From Engelhardtia mirabilis (GTDB lineage: Bacteria; Planctomycetota; UBA1135; GCA-002686595), in NCBI GenBank assembly GCA_007751255.1, contig CP036296.1, positions 2,728,001 through 2,792,000 of the forward strand: 64,000 nt of DNA, in the 5' to 3' direction. A program made the position numbers and the translations under genes. The notes below the pieces were generated by a model. The model did not search any database. It saw nothing but the letters and a program-made list of their open reading frames with translations, and was not told the origin of the DNA. This document shows positions 47,875-57,052 of the stretch, one piece after another; position 1 is the stretch's first letter; every line of letters begins with the position of its first letter.

Positions 47875-48978
47875 GTGGCCTCGGCCGGACCCGCGCTCTC
47901 CAACCTCCCGATCGATCGACCCAAGATGGAAGTCGTCCAGCTCCTCGAAGCCGCCCTGACCCGCGGTGCGTCCGACATCCACGTGAGTCCCGGCAGGCCC
48001 CTGACCCTGCGGGTGAACGGCCGCTTGCAGTCGATCAGCGACCGTCCGGTGACCCCCGAGGTGTCGGAGCAGATCGCGCGCGGGCTCACGCCGGAGCGCC
48101 GCTGGCCCGAGCTCGAGGAGTGCGGGACGACCGACTTCGCCCTGGCCCACTCGACCGGCGACCGCTTCCGGGTCAGCGTCATGCGCCAACGCCGAGGCTA
48201 CGCGGCGGTGCTGCGCTTGATCCCGGACGACCTGCTCGACCTGAATAAAATCGGCCTGCCAGAGGCCTGCCGCAAGCTGCTCACCAAGCCGCGCGGGCTG
48301 GTCCTGGTGACCGGGCCCACCGGCTCGGGCAAGTCGACGACCCTGGCGTCGATGGTCGACTGGATCAACACCAACCTCGACCGCCACATCATCACCATCG
48401 AGGACCCGGTCGAGTACTTCCACGAGTCGAAGATGGGCGTGGTCACCCAGCGCGAGGTGGGTGAGGACGTACCCGATTTCCCCGAGGCCCTGCGCCGCGC
48501 CCTGCGCCAGGATCCGGACGTGATTCTGGTCGGCGAGATGCGGGACCTGGAGACGATCTCGGCCGCGATCACCGCCGCCGAGACCGGGCACCTGGTCTTC
48601 GGCACGCTGCACACGACTGGCTCCTCGCGCACGGTCGACCGAATGATCGACGCCTTCCCGGCCAACCAGCAGGAGCAGATTCGCGCCCAGCTCTCGGTCT
48701 CGGTTCAGGCGGTGATCAGTCAGTTGCTGCTTCCGCGCCTAGACGGTGCAGGGCGCGTGGCGGCCTTCGAGGTGATGCTGATGACGCCTGCGATCGGCAA
48801 CCTGATCCGCAAGAACGAGACCAACAAGATCCAATCCACGATCCAGACCTCGCGGCGGATGGGGATGATCACCCTCGACGATCACCTGCTGGACATGGTC
48901 AAGCGCGGCATCATCGCGCCCGAAGTGGCCCTCGACGCGGCTCAGGATCGCGCCGACCTGGAGGTTCGACTCGGATGA
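47875..48978 (+). CDS. pilT: Type IV pilus retraction ATPase
   Basis: This 367-aa protein is a normal length for PilT. The start is uncertain: GTG 47875 is used here, but ATG 47926 (MEVVQLLEAALTRGASDIHV) aligns better with the usual PilT N-terminus. The motifs are GASDIHVSPGRPLTLRVNGRL, Walker A GPTGSGKSTTLASMVDW, IITIEDPVEYFHESKMGVVTQREVG, VILVGEMRDLETISAAITAAETGHLVFGTLHT, and the PilT-specific AIGNLIRKNE near the C-terminus (family AIRNLIRE). PilT hydrolyses ATP to retract pili. Its ATGA overlaps the next ATPase gene. Confidence 0.94.
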   Translation: MASAGPALSNLPIDRPKMEVVQLLEAALTRGASDIHVSPGRPLTLRVNGRLQSISDRPVTPEVSEQIARGLTPERRWPELEECGTTDFALAHSTGDRFRVSVMRQRRGYAAVLRLIPDDLLDLNKIGLPEACRKLLTKPRGLVLVTGPTGSGKSTTLASMVDWINTNLDRHIITIEDPVEYFHESKMGVVTQREVGEDVPDFPEALRRALRQDPDVILVGEMRDLETISAAITAAETGHLVFGTLHTTGSSRTVDRMIDAFPANQQEQIRAQLSVSVQAVISQLLLPRLDGAGRVAAFEVMLMTPAIGNLIRKNETNKIQSTIQTSRRMGMITLDDHLLDMVKRGIIAPEVALDAAQDRADLEVRLG

Positions 48979-50669
48979 GCGGCAGCGCGGAATCGGGCAG
49001 CGGGGGAAGGCGCCTCTTGGGGCAGATCCTCAAGGCGCGCGGCGTCGTGCGCGAGGGGCAGATCCAGGACGCGCTGGAGGCACAACGCAACGAGGGCGGG
49101 CTGATCGGCCAGCACCTGGTGGCGATCGGCGCCTGCAAGGGTGGCGACGTGGCCATGGCCCTGGCCGAGCAGGCCGGGATCGAGTCCGTCGATCTGTCTT
49201 CCGTCAGTCCGACGGACGAGGCCCTCGAGCTGATCGACGGGACCACCGCCTACGCCTACGGGATCCTGCCCTTGCGGATCAGTGGGGGCGAGTTGCTGGT
49301 GGCCCTGGCCGATCCGCTCAACCTGGCCATGTTGGAGGACCTGTCCTTCTCCACCGGTCGCACGGTGCGCGGCGCGGTGGGCGACGCGGAGCTGCTCAAG
49401 GTCAAGATCCGCGAGGCCTACGGCGAGGAGAAGTCCCTGGCGGACGTGATCGCCGAGGCCGCGCGAGCGGGGCTGGGTGACGACCCCGAGTCGGCCGGAT
49501 CGAGCGCGCCGGTGGTGCGGCTGCTCAACTCGATCCTGTTCCGCGCGATCCGCGACCGAGCCAGCGACGTTCACTTCGAGGTCTACGAGAACGCCTTCCG
49601 CATCCGCTACCGGGTGGACGGCTCTCTCTACGAGGTCGAGTCGCCGCCGGCCCACTTGGCGGCGGCCCTGCTCTCGCGCATCAAGGTGCTCTCCGACCTC
49701 GACATCGCCGAGACCAAGGTGCCCCAGGACGGTCGCATCTCCCTGTCCATCGACGGTCGCCCCGTCGATCTGCGCGTGGCGACCCTGCCGGGCATCTCGG
49801 GCGAGGGGGCTGTGCTGCGCGTCCTCGACCGGGCGGCCGTCAACCTGGACCTGGCGGCCCTGGGCTTCGACGCCGCGGACGAGGCGGCCCTGCGGGCCCT
49901 GACCAAGCTGCCCAACGGGATCGTGCTCGTGACCGGTCCGACCGGGTCCGGCAAGACCACGACGCTCTACGCGATGCTCAACGAGGCCAACGACCCGGCG
50001 GTCAAGATCATCACCGTCGAGGATCCGGTCGAGTACGACATCGACGGCATCGTGCAGGTGCCGATCAACCCCGACATCGGCGTGGACTACGCGGCCGTGC
50101 TGCGCACGATCCTGCGCCAGGACCCGGACAAGATCCTGGTGGGGGAGATCCGCGACGGCGAGACGGCCGCCACGGCGATCGAGGCCAGCCTGACTGGTCA
50201 CACGGTCTTCGCCACGGTCCACACCAACGACGCGCCCAGTGCGATCACGCGGATGCTGGACATGAAGGTCGAGCCCTTCCTGCTCACGGCGACCCTGGAG
50301 ACTGTCGTGGCCCAGCGCCTGGTGCGGACCGTCTGTCCCCACTGCCGCACGTCTTTCACGCCGGACGAGGAGTTCCTGTTGGAGCTGGGCCCCGACGCCG
50401 ACCGCATGCGGGGACGCGAGCTGAAGTTCGGCAAGGGCTGCGCCGAGTGCTTCCACACCGGCTACCTGGGCCGCACCGCCCTGTGCGAGATCATGCACCT
50501 GGACCACGACATCCGGGCGGCGATCCTGGAGGGCGAGTCCACCGCCGCGATCCGGGCCCGCGCGCGGGCGACGGGCATGCGGAGCTTGCGCGAGGTCGGC
50601 CTGGATGCTGTCCTGGCCGGCATCACGACGGTCGAAGAGGTCCTGCGCGAGACGGCCGCGACCTTCTGA
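48975..50669 (+). CDS. GspE/PilB-type assembly ATPase, second copy
   Basis: This 564-aa protein is coupled to pilT through ATGA. It has an MshEN-type N-terminal domain (LLGQILKARGVVREGQIQDALEAQ, GIESVDLSSVSPTDEALELI) and the full ATPase core: APVVRLLNSILFRAIRDRASDVHFE, Walker A GPTGSGKTTTLYAML, IITVEDPVEYDIDGIVQVP, VGEIRDGETAATAIEASLTGH, TVHTNDAPSAITRMLDMK, and the tetra-Cys pair CPHC and CAECFHTGYLGRTALCEI. It is diverged from the first copy, so the two are likely to serve different pilin sets or one a type II secretion system. No pilin, secretin or GspD gene lies in the window. Confidence 0.92.
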   Translation: MSGSAESGSGGRRLLGQILKARGVVREGQIQDALEAQRNEGGLIGQHLVAIGACKGGDVAMALAEQAGIESVDLSSVSPTDEALELIDGTTAYAYGILPLRISGGELLVALADPLNLAMLEDLSFSTGRTVRGAVGDAELLKVKIREAYGEEKSLADVIAEAARAGLGDDPESAGSSAPVVRLLNSILFRAIRDRASDVHFEVYENAFRIRYRVDGSLYEVESPPAHLAAALLSRIKVLSDLDIAETKVPQDGRISLSIDGRPVDLRVATLPGISGEGAVLRVLDRAAVNLDLAALGFDAADEAALRALTKLPNGIVLVTGPTGSGKTTTLYAMLNEANDPAVKIITVEDPVEYDIDGIVQVPINPDIGVDYAAVLRTILRQDPDKILVGEIRDGETAATAIEASLTGHTVFATVHTNDAPSAITRMLDMKVEPFLLTATLETVVAQRLVRTVCPHCRTSFTPDEEFLLELGPDADRMRGRELKFGKGCAECFHTGYLGRTALCEIMHLDHDIRAAILEGESTAAIRARARATGMRSLREVGLDAVLAGITTVEEVLRETAATF

Positions 50670-50733
50670 CGGTGCCGCCCGACGGGGCCACGGCAAGCAG
50701 CAAACGCGCCCACTTCCACTCCGACCCATCCGA

Positions 50734-51879
50734 ATGGCCAAGCGGATCCAACGCAACGTCAACCGCGGCAGCACCGCCGCGCCCCCCAGCAGCTCCGGCG
50801 AGGCTCCCCGTCGTCGGGCGAGCGCCGTTGGTCGGCGCGTCTCCGGTCAACTGGTGACCGAGTTCACGGTCCAGCTGGCCACCCTGACCTCGGCCGGCAT
50901 TCCGGTCGTGCGCTCGCTGACGATTCTCCATGGCCAAGCCCGTCCGGGGCCCTTCAAGGAGGTCCTGGCCGACCTGGTCGAGGACGTCTCCGCCGGCACG
51001 CCCCTGTCGGAGGCCATGTCGAAGCGTCCGCGGGCCTTCGACAACCTGTACTCGTCCATGGTGCGGGCCGGCGAGACCGGGGGGGTGCTCGGGGCAGTGC
51101 TCGAGCGGGTGGCCAAGTTCCGCGAGCGCGCGGCCGAGATCCGCAGCAAGGTCACCGGCGCCATGATCTACCCGGTCGTGGTGCTGGTCGTGGCCCTGTC
51201 GGTCGTGGCGGCGGTGATCACCTTCGTGATCCCGCGCTTCAAGGAGGTCTTCAAGTCCTTCGACATCGAGATGCCACGGCCGACCCAGATCCTGCTCGAC
51301 GTCAGCGACGTTACGGTGCAGTACTGGTACCTGGTCTTCGGCGTGCCGCTGCTGCTGCTCGTGCTGCACTTCGTCTTCCTGGCCCGCGGGGGCGCCTATC
51401 GGCGTCTGATCCACCGCTGGATCCTCAAGATCCCCTACCTGGGTCAGGTCATGGTGCGCTCGAACGTGGCGGCCTTCGCGCGCACCTTCGGGACCCTGGT
51501 GCAAGCTGGCGTCCCGCACCTCGACGCGCTCGAGATCTCCCGCGAGACGGCCGCCAACGAGACCTTCCGCCTGGCCATCGAGGACGTGCGTCGCACGGTG
51601 CGCGAGGGCGAGACCATCGCGCGACCCATGGGCGAGAGCGGCGTGTTCGACGACCTGGTCACGAACATGGTCGAGGTCGGCGAGCAGACCGGGGAGCTGG
51701 ACTCGATGCTGCTGCGGGTCGCGGAGGCCTACGAGGCCCAGACGGAGCGCAAGATCGACGCCCTGTTCAAGGTCATCGAGCCGGCCCTGCTGATCGCCCT
51801 GGCGGGCTTCGTCGGTTTCATCGTCGTGGCCTTGTTCGTGCCGCTGACGAAGATCATGAGCGCCGTCAGCGTGGGCTGA
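50734..51879 (+). CDS. pilC: Inner-membrane platform protein (GspF/PilC)
   Basis: This 381-aa protein is slightly short for the family. ATG 50734 was chosen. It has two GspF domains: VTEFTVQLATLTSAGIPVVRSLTILHGQ through the first membrane helix (MIYPVVVLVVALSVVAAVITFVIPRFKEVF), and NVAAFARTFGTLVQAGVPHLDALEISRETAANE to the last helix (IEPALLIALAGFVGFIVVALFVPLTKIMSAV). PilC/GspF docks the assembly ATPase at the inner membrane. One platform for two GspE-type ATPases means either both share it or one uses a platform elsewhere. The histidine kinase starts 5 nt downstream. Confidence 0.93.
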   Translation: MAKRIQRNVNRGSTAAPPSSSGEAPRRRASAVGRRVSGQLVTEFTVQLATLTSAGIPVVRSLTILHGQARPGPFKEVLADLVEDVSAGTPLSEAMSKRPRAFDNLYSSMVRAGETGGVLGAVLERVAKFRERAAEIRSKVTGAMIYPVVVLVVALSVVAAVITFVIPRFKEVFKSFDIEMPRPTQILLDVSDVTVQYWYLVFGVPLLLLVLHFVFLARGGAYRRLIHRWILKIPYLGQVMVRSNVAAFARTFGTLVQAGVPHLDALEISRETAANETFRLAIEDVRRTVREGETIARPMGESGVFDDLVTNMVEVGEQTGELDSMLLRVAEAYEAQTERKIDALFKVIEPALLIALAGFVGFIVVALFVPLTKIMSAVSVG

Positions 51880-51884
51880 CTTCG

Positions 51885-53522
51885 ATGCCGCAGGTGCCAA
51901 ACTCGAACGCCGACCCTCCCGTGGCAGGAGTCGACGTGGCGGTGCCCTCCCACGCGAGGCCGTCAACTGCGGCATCTGGCGCGCGGCCTGGTGAGACCCA
52001 TCCGACCGCCGGTCGACGACGTGGCATGGGCAAGCCCGGGCTCGGCACGCGGGTTTTTCTGGTCGTGGCGGGGGTCAACGCAGGGGTCTTCGGCGTGGCC
52101 GGTGGTGTGCTGTTCGAGCGCCTCTCCTCGGCCAGGAACGAGGTCGCCGTGGAGTTGGCGGACAATCTCGTCGCGACCCTGCGTAGCTCGGTCCGAAGCG
52201 ACGAGGCCAACGTGACCAGCATCCTCGAATGGCCGGGTTGGAAGGAGGTCGACGACGCGGTGCTCGTGGACCGCAACCTGCGCGACGACCGCGGTGCACT
52301 GCGTCCGCGCGGGGTCCTGGTGCACCCCGTCGGCTCGTCCAGGCGGGATCCGGGCCTCGACATGAAGCAGCTTCTGGCGGAGCTCGAGGCCTGCGTCGTC
52401 GAGGAGCAGGAGTTCCGCGTGGCCGGCGGCCGGGCCCTGCCTATCGCGGCGGGGAACAACGTCTGGGGCGCGGTCTGGCTGCGGATGCGCGGGCGCGAGG
52501 ACGTCGGCCAGGCGGTGCAGACGCTCTTGCCCTGGTTCATGCTCTCGACGGTGCTCTTGACGGGCGGCACGTTCCTGGCGGTCCGGCGGTTGGTCTTGGT
52601 GCCGGTCGAGCGGTTGGTCGCTGGTTCGGACGCGGTGCGTCGAGGCGACCTCTCGGCGCGGGTGCCCGAGACCGGACGCGACGACGAGCTGGGCGAGCTG
52701 ATCGTGTCGTTCAACGCCATGACGGCGCGGGTGGAGGGCTTCAATCGCGAGCTCGAGCAGCGCGTGACCGAGGCCACCGCCCAGGCCCGGCGGGCCGAGC
52801 ACGAGGCCATGATCCAGCGCCGATTGGCGGCGATGGGGGAGCTGGCGGCGGGCATCGCCCACGAGATCAACAATCCCCTGGGCGGGCTGCTGAACGCGGT
52901 CGAGGCCCTGCGCCGCGAAGAGCTGCCGGACGAGCGACGGGCGCGTTACCTGGATCTGCTGCGCGACGGGCTCGAGCGGATCGGAATCACCGTCGGTCAG
53001 GTGCTGCGGATGGCACCGCGTGAGACCCGGCCCGACCGGGTGGAGCTGCTGGATGTGGTCGAGGACGCCCTGGCCCTCGTACGCCACCGAGCCGAGTCCG
53101 AAGGAGTAACGATCGAGCGCGTCGTCGACGAAGGCGCCGCGCCGACCACTGTGTTGGGTGCTCGCAACGAACTGGGTCAGGCGCTGTTGAACCTGCTCGT
53201 CAACGCCCTCGACGCCCTGGCGGACCGCGGGAGGCCCGGGCGGGTGACGATCCGGCTCAGTGGCGACGAGTCTGAATCGCCGCCCAGCCTGCGCCTGTCG
53301 GTGCAGGACGACGGCCCCGGCGTCGACGCTGAGACGCTGGAGCGCGCCACCGACCTGTTCTTCTCGACCAAGGAAGTCGGCCGCGGGTCGGGACTGGGGC
53401 TCTCGATCGTCCACAACGTCGCCGACAGCCACGGCGGCCGGCTCGAGCTGGCGAGTGAGGTCGGTCGGTTCTTCCGGGCGACGTTGGTGGTTCCCCGCGC
53501 GAGGCGGGAGGGGCGGACGTGA
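51885..53522 (+). CDS. Membrane sensor histidine kinase
   Basis: This 545-aa protein has a possible alternative start at ATG 52026. The first membrane segment (VFLVVAGVNAGVFGVAGGVLF), a sensor domain of about 160 residues, and a second segment (LLPWFMLSTVLLTGGTFLAV) are followed by HAMP (RRLVLVPVERLVAGSDAVRRGDLSARVPETGRDDELGEL). Then come a dimerisation helix with the phospho-acceptor H326 (GIAHEINNPLGGLLNAVEAL) and an HATPase domain (NELGQALLNLLVNALDAL, DDGPGV, FFSTKEVGRGSGLGLSI, GG.LEL). All catalytic motifs are kept. No response regulator lies beside it. Its stop overlaps the next start as GTGA, and the chain suggests that pilus genes and this operon are co-transcribed. Confidence 0.93.
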   Translation: MPQVPNSNADPPVAGVDVAVPSHARPSTAASGARPGETHPTAGRRRGMGKPGLGTRVFLVVAGVNAGVFGVAGGVLFERLSSARNEVAVELADNLVATLRSSVRSDEANVTSILEWPGWKEVDDAVLVDRNLRDDRGALRPRGVLVHPVGSSRRDPGLDMKQLLAELEACVVEEQEFRVAGGRALPIAAGNNVWGAVWLRMRGREDVGQAVQTLLPWFMLSTVLLTGGTFLAVRRLVLVPVERLVAGSDAVRRGDLSARVPETGRDDELGELIVSFNAMTARVEGFNRELEQRVTEATAQARRAEHEAMIQRRLAAMGELAAGIAHEINNPLGGLLNAVEALRREELPDERRARYLDLLRDGLERIGITVGQVLRMAPRETRPDRVELLDVVEDALALVRHRAESEGVTIERVVDEGAAPTTVLGARNELGQALLNLLVNALDALADRGRPGRVTIRLSGDESESPPSLRLSVQDDGPGVDAETLERATDLFFSTKEVGRGSGLGLSIVHNVADSHGGRLELASEVGRFFRATLVVPRARREGRT

Positions 53523-54766
53523 TCGACGCTCCCTTGTGGCTCTACGGCCTGTTGGCCGGACTGCTGGGCGCGTCGGCCGTGTGCAGCGCGTCGGAGACCG
53601 CGTTCTTCTCGCTCGAACCCGCCGAGCGCGCGCGCGCCGGTCGAGCAACCAGTGTGCTCCACGATCGCCAGCGCGACTTCCTGGTCACGGTGCTGCTCGC
53701 CAACCTGGTGATCAACATCCTCTACTTCGCCTTCGCCGACCGGCTGGGCGCGGGCCTGGTGGGTTACGAGCACCTGGGGGTGATCCTGGCGACCCTGCTC
53801 GCCCTGCTGATCGTGGGCGAGATCATGCCCAAGACCGTGGGCCTGCGCGGTCGCCTGTTCCTGGCCCGCACGATGGCACCCTTCTGGCTGGTGATGATCG
53901 GACTCGTGGCGCCCATCCGCCGCCCGCTCGTGCGCCTCTTGGAGGGCGTTGGGCGGCTGGTCGTGGCGCGCGCGGGCGATGAACGCGACCTGACCCCCGA
54001 GGAGCTTGCCGACGTGCTCGAGCGGAGCGCCGCCGAGGGCGACCTGCTCGACCACGAGGCCGACTTGATCGCCGAGGTGGTCGAGCTGCGCTCGATCCGC
54101 GTGCGCGAGATCATGACCCCACGGGTGGACGTGATCTTCGTCGAGTACGACGGCAGCAACCGCGAGCAGGCGGCGAATGCGGGCTTGGCGATTCGCGCCA
54201 CTTGGCTCCCAGTGGTGGATGGCGGGGCCGATCGGGTCGTCGGTCAGGTGCGCGTGCGCGACCTGTTCGTGCACCCCCTGCGCAGCGTGGCGCAGCTCAA
54301 CATGCCGGTGCAGTTCGTACCCGAGGTCGCCAGCGCCCTGGACCTCTTGCGCGTGCTGCGCGACGAGCGCACGGCCGAGGCGGTGGTCGTCGACGAGTGG
54401 GGCGGAACCGCTGGGGTCGTCACCATCGAGGACATCCTCGAGGAGATCGTCGGCGAGCTGCGCACCGAGGGCGAGGCGCGCTTGGTCAACGCCGTGCCCC
54501 TGGGCGAGGGCGTCTTCCGGGTGCCCGGCGGGCTCTCGATCCGCGATTGGAACGAGCACTTCGGGCACCGCGTGGTGCCGACGGAATTCGAGACGGTGGG
54601 GGGCTTCGTCACGGCCTTGATGGGCCGCATTCCCCGCGCCGGCGATGTGGTGCGCTTCGGCGGTCTGCGCCTGGAGGTGCACGAGGTGCGCGGGCGGCGT
54701 GTGCGCTTCGTGGACATCCAGGTCGAGAGCGAACCCGCCGCGGGTACCGGAGGTCCGAGCGCATGA
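53519..54766 (+). CDS. CNNM/CBS/CorC-type membrane protein
   Basis: GTG 53519 overlaps the upstream stop (415 aa). It has a CNNM (DUF21) domain with membrane helices (LLAGLLGASAVCSASETAFFSLEP, LVTVLLANLVINILYFAFADRL, VIGEIMPKTVGLRG), then a CBS pair (REIMTPRVDVIFVEYD through AVVVDEWGGTAGVVTIEDILEEIVGEL), then a CorC_HlyC C-terminal domain (GGLSIRDWNEHFGHRVVP, VGGFVTALMGRIPRAGDVV). Such proteins are called hemolysin-like or Mg/Co efflux (CorC/CorB), and are linked to magnesium transport. The conserved ASETAFFS and GEIMPK motifs are intact. Confidence 0.9.
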   Translation: MIDAPLWLYGLLAGLLGASAVCSASETAFFSLEPAERARAGRATSVLHDRQRDFLVTVLLANLVINILYFAFADRLGAGLVGYEHLGVILATLLALLIVGEIMPKTVGLRGRLFLARTMAPFWLVMIGLVAPIRRPLVRLLEGVGRLVVARAGDERDLTPEELADVLERSAAEGDLLDHEADLIAEVVELRSIRVREIMTPRVDVIFVEYDGSNREQAANAGLAIRATWLPVVDGGADRVVGQVRVRDLFVHPLRSVAQLNMPVQFVPEVASALDLLRVLRDERTAEAVVVDEWGGTAGVVTIEDILEEIVGELRTEGEARLVNAVPLGEGVFRVPGGLSIRDWNEHFGHRVVPTEFETVGGFVTALMGRIPRAGDVVRFGGLRLEVHEVRGRRVRFVDIQVESEPAAGTGGPSA

Positions 54767-55740
54767 GCCTACCCGCGACCCTCTTCGCCCTGGCCCTGTG
54801 CCTCTTCCTGTCGGCCGTGTTTTCAGGCTCCGAGACGGGCTTCTACGGGCTTTCGCGTGTGCGCCTGGAAGCCGATGCGCGGGCCGGCCGGCGCTCGGCG
54901 CGACTGGTGGAGCGCCTGATCGGCGACGACCGTGGGCTGTTGATCACGATCCTGATCGGCAACAACCTCATGCTCGAGCTGGTCACGACCCTGGGCGACG
55001 ATTCCTTGGTCCTGGCCGGCGGCGTGCCCACGGCCTACCGGGAGTTGGTGCTGACTGCGATCTTGACGCCCGTGGTCTTCGTCGCCGGTGAGCTGCTGCC
55101 CAAGGACCTCTTCCGCCACCGGCCCCACACCCTCTTGGGCTTCGCGGCGCCGATCGTCGGGGCAGCGCGACTGCTGTTCATGCCCCTGGCCCTGCCGCTG
55201 CGGGGCCTGGCCGTGTTGCTCGAGCGCGCGCTCGGCCTGGGGGGCGAGGAGGTCAGTCGGGCCCTGTCCCGCGAGGCCGTGCTCGACATCATCGACGAGG
55301 GCGCCCGCACCGGCGCCCTGGCCACCCACGTGCAGACCCTGGCGCGCAACGTGCTGCAACTGCGCTCGATCCCGGTGCGCGAGGTGATGGTGCCCTGGAA
55401 GAAGGTCCAGTCCATGGAGGCCGAGTGGGCCGGCGAGCGGCAGTGGGAGGCCCTGCTGCAATCCCCGTTCACGCGCCTGCCGGTGTCGGCCGGCGACGGT
55501 CGGGTGGTGGGCTACGTCCACGAGCTGGACCTCTTGGGGGACGGCTACGCGCCCGAGCCCGTCACCCGCCTGCGGCCCATGGTGGCCCTGGACCCGGAGC
55601 TACCGGTGGACGCCGCCATCTCGCGCATGCGTACCGCCGGACTGCGGATGGCCCTGGTCGGGACCCCGGAACAGCCCCAGGGCCTGGTGACCTTGAAGGA
55701 CCTGGTCGAGACCATCGCCGGGGACCTCGCAGGTTGGTGA
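54763..55740 (+). CDS. Second CNNM/CBS-type membrane protein, without CorC domain
   Basis: ATG 54763 overlaps the previous stop as ATGA (325 aa). The CNNM domain is visible (LFLSAVFSGSETGFYGLSRVRLEADAR, LLITILIGNNLMLELVTTLGDD, VVFVAGELLPKDLF). A CBS-like pair follows (VREVMVPWKKVQSMEAEW, GYVHELDLLGDG, MVALDPELPVDAAISRMRTAG, VTLKDLVETIAGDL). The C-terminal CorC_HlyC domain of its neighbour is missing. The motif order GSETGFYG and GELLPKDL is a variant of the first protein's. The two may form a heteromeric transporter. Confidence 0.87.
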   Translation: MSLPATLFALALCLFLSAVFSGSETGFYGLSRVRLEADARAGRRSARLVERLIGDDRGLLITILIGNNLMLELVTTLGDDSLVLAGGVPTAYRELVLTAILTPVVFVAGELLPKDLFRHRPHTLLGFAAPIVGAARLLFMPLALPLRGLAVLLERALGLGGEEVSRALSREAVLDIIDEGARTGALATHVQTLARNVLQLRSIPVREVMVPWKKVQSMEAEWAGERQWEALLQSPFTRLPVSAGDGRVVGYVHELDLLGDGYAPEPVTRLRPMVALDPELPVDAAISRMRTAGLRMALVGTPEQPQGLVTLKDLVETIAGDLAGW

Positions 55741-55972
55741 CGGGGCGACCATGCGGTCGCCGCAGGACGTGGTGGGGGGCCCGATCCCAGCTCGGCGGTC
55801 CGAGGCTCGGGCCCGGCGGCCGGCGCCTGCCCGGGCGATCTGGATCCGTCGGTAGAGCGGCCCGGTCCCGGTGGATACGATGTCCCGCCGGACGACCACC
55901 CGGCTCGCGCTCCGGCCCCACCGGACCGCGGTCGGCTGTTCCCGAACCCCCAGCGCCCGACCCGGGCGACCC

Positions 55973-56377
55973 ATGGCCATGATGCCCAAAGCCACCACAG
56001 TCTCCCTGCTCGTCGCGGGCTTCGTCGGAGGCCTCTGCGCCAACTCGATCGTGGGCGCCGCCCCGACCCAGGGCGGGGGGACGGTCTCCGTGCCCTACCA
56101 GATGCCCGCCTACGCCACCGGGGACTCCAACGGCGCGATGATCGCCGTGACCGGAGTGGACCTGACTGGCTCGTCGGTGCTCTATCTGGTCGACACCGAA
56201 TCCAAACAGCTCGCCTGCTACCAGGCCACCGGCGGCAGCTCGAGCACCCAAGGCCTCAAGCTGATTGGCGCGCGCAGGATCGACCTCGACCTGCAGCTCC
56301 ACGGCTTCCGCGACAAGAGCGAATACTCCTACCGCGATCTCGAGAAGCAGTTCGCCGGCCTCGAAGAGGGCGAGTGA
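55973..56377 (+). CDS. Small exported hypothetical protein
   Basis: ATG 55973 (MAMMPKATTVSLLVAGFVGGLCANSIVGA) gives a signal peptide; the longer frame was rejected (134 aa). The rest has GAMIAVTGVDLTGSSVLYLVDTESKQLACYQATGG, a strand-turn-strand pattern with a Cys, and KLIGARRIDLDLQLHGFRDKSEYSYRDLEKQF. The sequence looks like a short domain that reports or binds. No family was recognised. Confidence 0.7.
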   Translation: MAMMPKATTVSLLVAGFVGGLCANSIVGAAPTQGGGTVSVPYQMPAYATGDSNGAMIAVTGVDLTGSSVLYLVDTESKQLACYQATGGSSSTQGLKLIGARRIDLDLQLHGFRDKSEYSYRDLEKQFAGLEEGE

Positions 56378-56503
56378 ACGATGGGCGAGGACCGCTACCG
56401 CCGGTAGCCTCGCTCCGAGCCCTTCGCCGATCGAACTGACCGAGCCCAGCATCCCCCGGCCGTCCGCGGCCGCTCCAGCAACCCGACCCCGGAATCACAA
56501 CCC

Positions 56504-57052
56504 GTGAGCGACACTACCCAAGACTTCTACAGCTTCGACGAGGCTCTCAACCAGCTCCGCCTGAAGGAAGAAGAGCTCAAGCGGCTCGTGTCCGAGGGCG
56601 AGATCCGCGCCTTCCGCGAAGGCGACACGATGAAGCTGCGGCGACGCGACGTCGAGCAGCTCCGCGACGAGTTGACCGGCGGCGAAGTCGTGGAGCTCGG
56701 CACGGGCGGCGACGACGCGCTGGTCTTCGAGGACGACCTCGAGGATCCGGGTATGGCCACCGAGGAGCTCACCGCCGCCGACACCATCGTCGACGAGGAC
56801 CTCGAGATCGAGGAAGCCCTCAGCGTGCTCGACGAGGAGGAATTCGAGGAGGTCGAGGACGAGCCCGAGGAGTTCGCCGCGTCGGCGGCGCCGGCGGAAG
56901 AGGTCCAGGACAGCCCGTTGGTCATGGCCGCGGCCCTCGGAACCCTGCTGCTCTTGATCCTGGCCGGCCCGCTGTTGGTCTCGATTACCACCGGCAACAT
57001 GTCCGACTTCGCCAAGTCGATCGCCGGGATCTTCACCGAGATCGACGGATGA
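56504..57052 (+). CDS. Helix-turn-helix protein with acidic linker and C-terminal membrane segment
   Basis: GTG 56504 was chosen (182 aa). The N-terminal 65 residues form a MerR/excisionase-type HTH (FYSFDEALNQLRLKEEELKRLVSEGEIRAFREGDTMKLRRRDVEQLRDEL). A long acidic linker (VFEDDLEDPGMATEELTAADTIVDEDLEIEEALSVLDEEEFEEVEDEPEEF) leads to a hydrophobic segment (LVMAAALGTLLLLILAGPLLVSITTG), which is followed by a short tail. The protein would be anchored in the membrane with its HTH domain in the cytoplasm. It is coupled by ATGA to an OmpA-like lipoprotein. Confidence 0.83.
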   Translation: MSDTTQDFYSFDEALNQLRLKEEELKRLVSEGEIRAFREGDTMKLRRRDVEQLRDELTGGEVVELGTGGDDALVFEDDLEDPGMATEELTAADTIVDEDLEIEEALSVLDEEEFEEVEDEPEEFAASAAPAEEVQDSPLVMAAALGTLLLLILAGPLLVSITTGNMSDFAKSIAGIFTEIDG

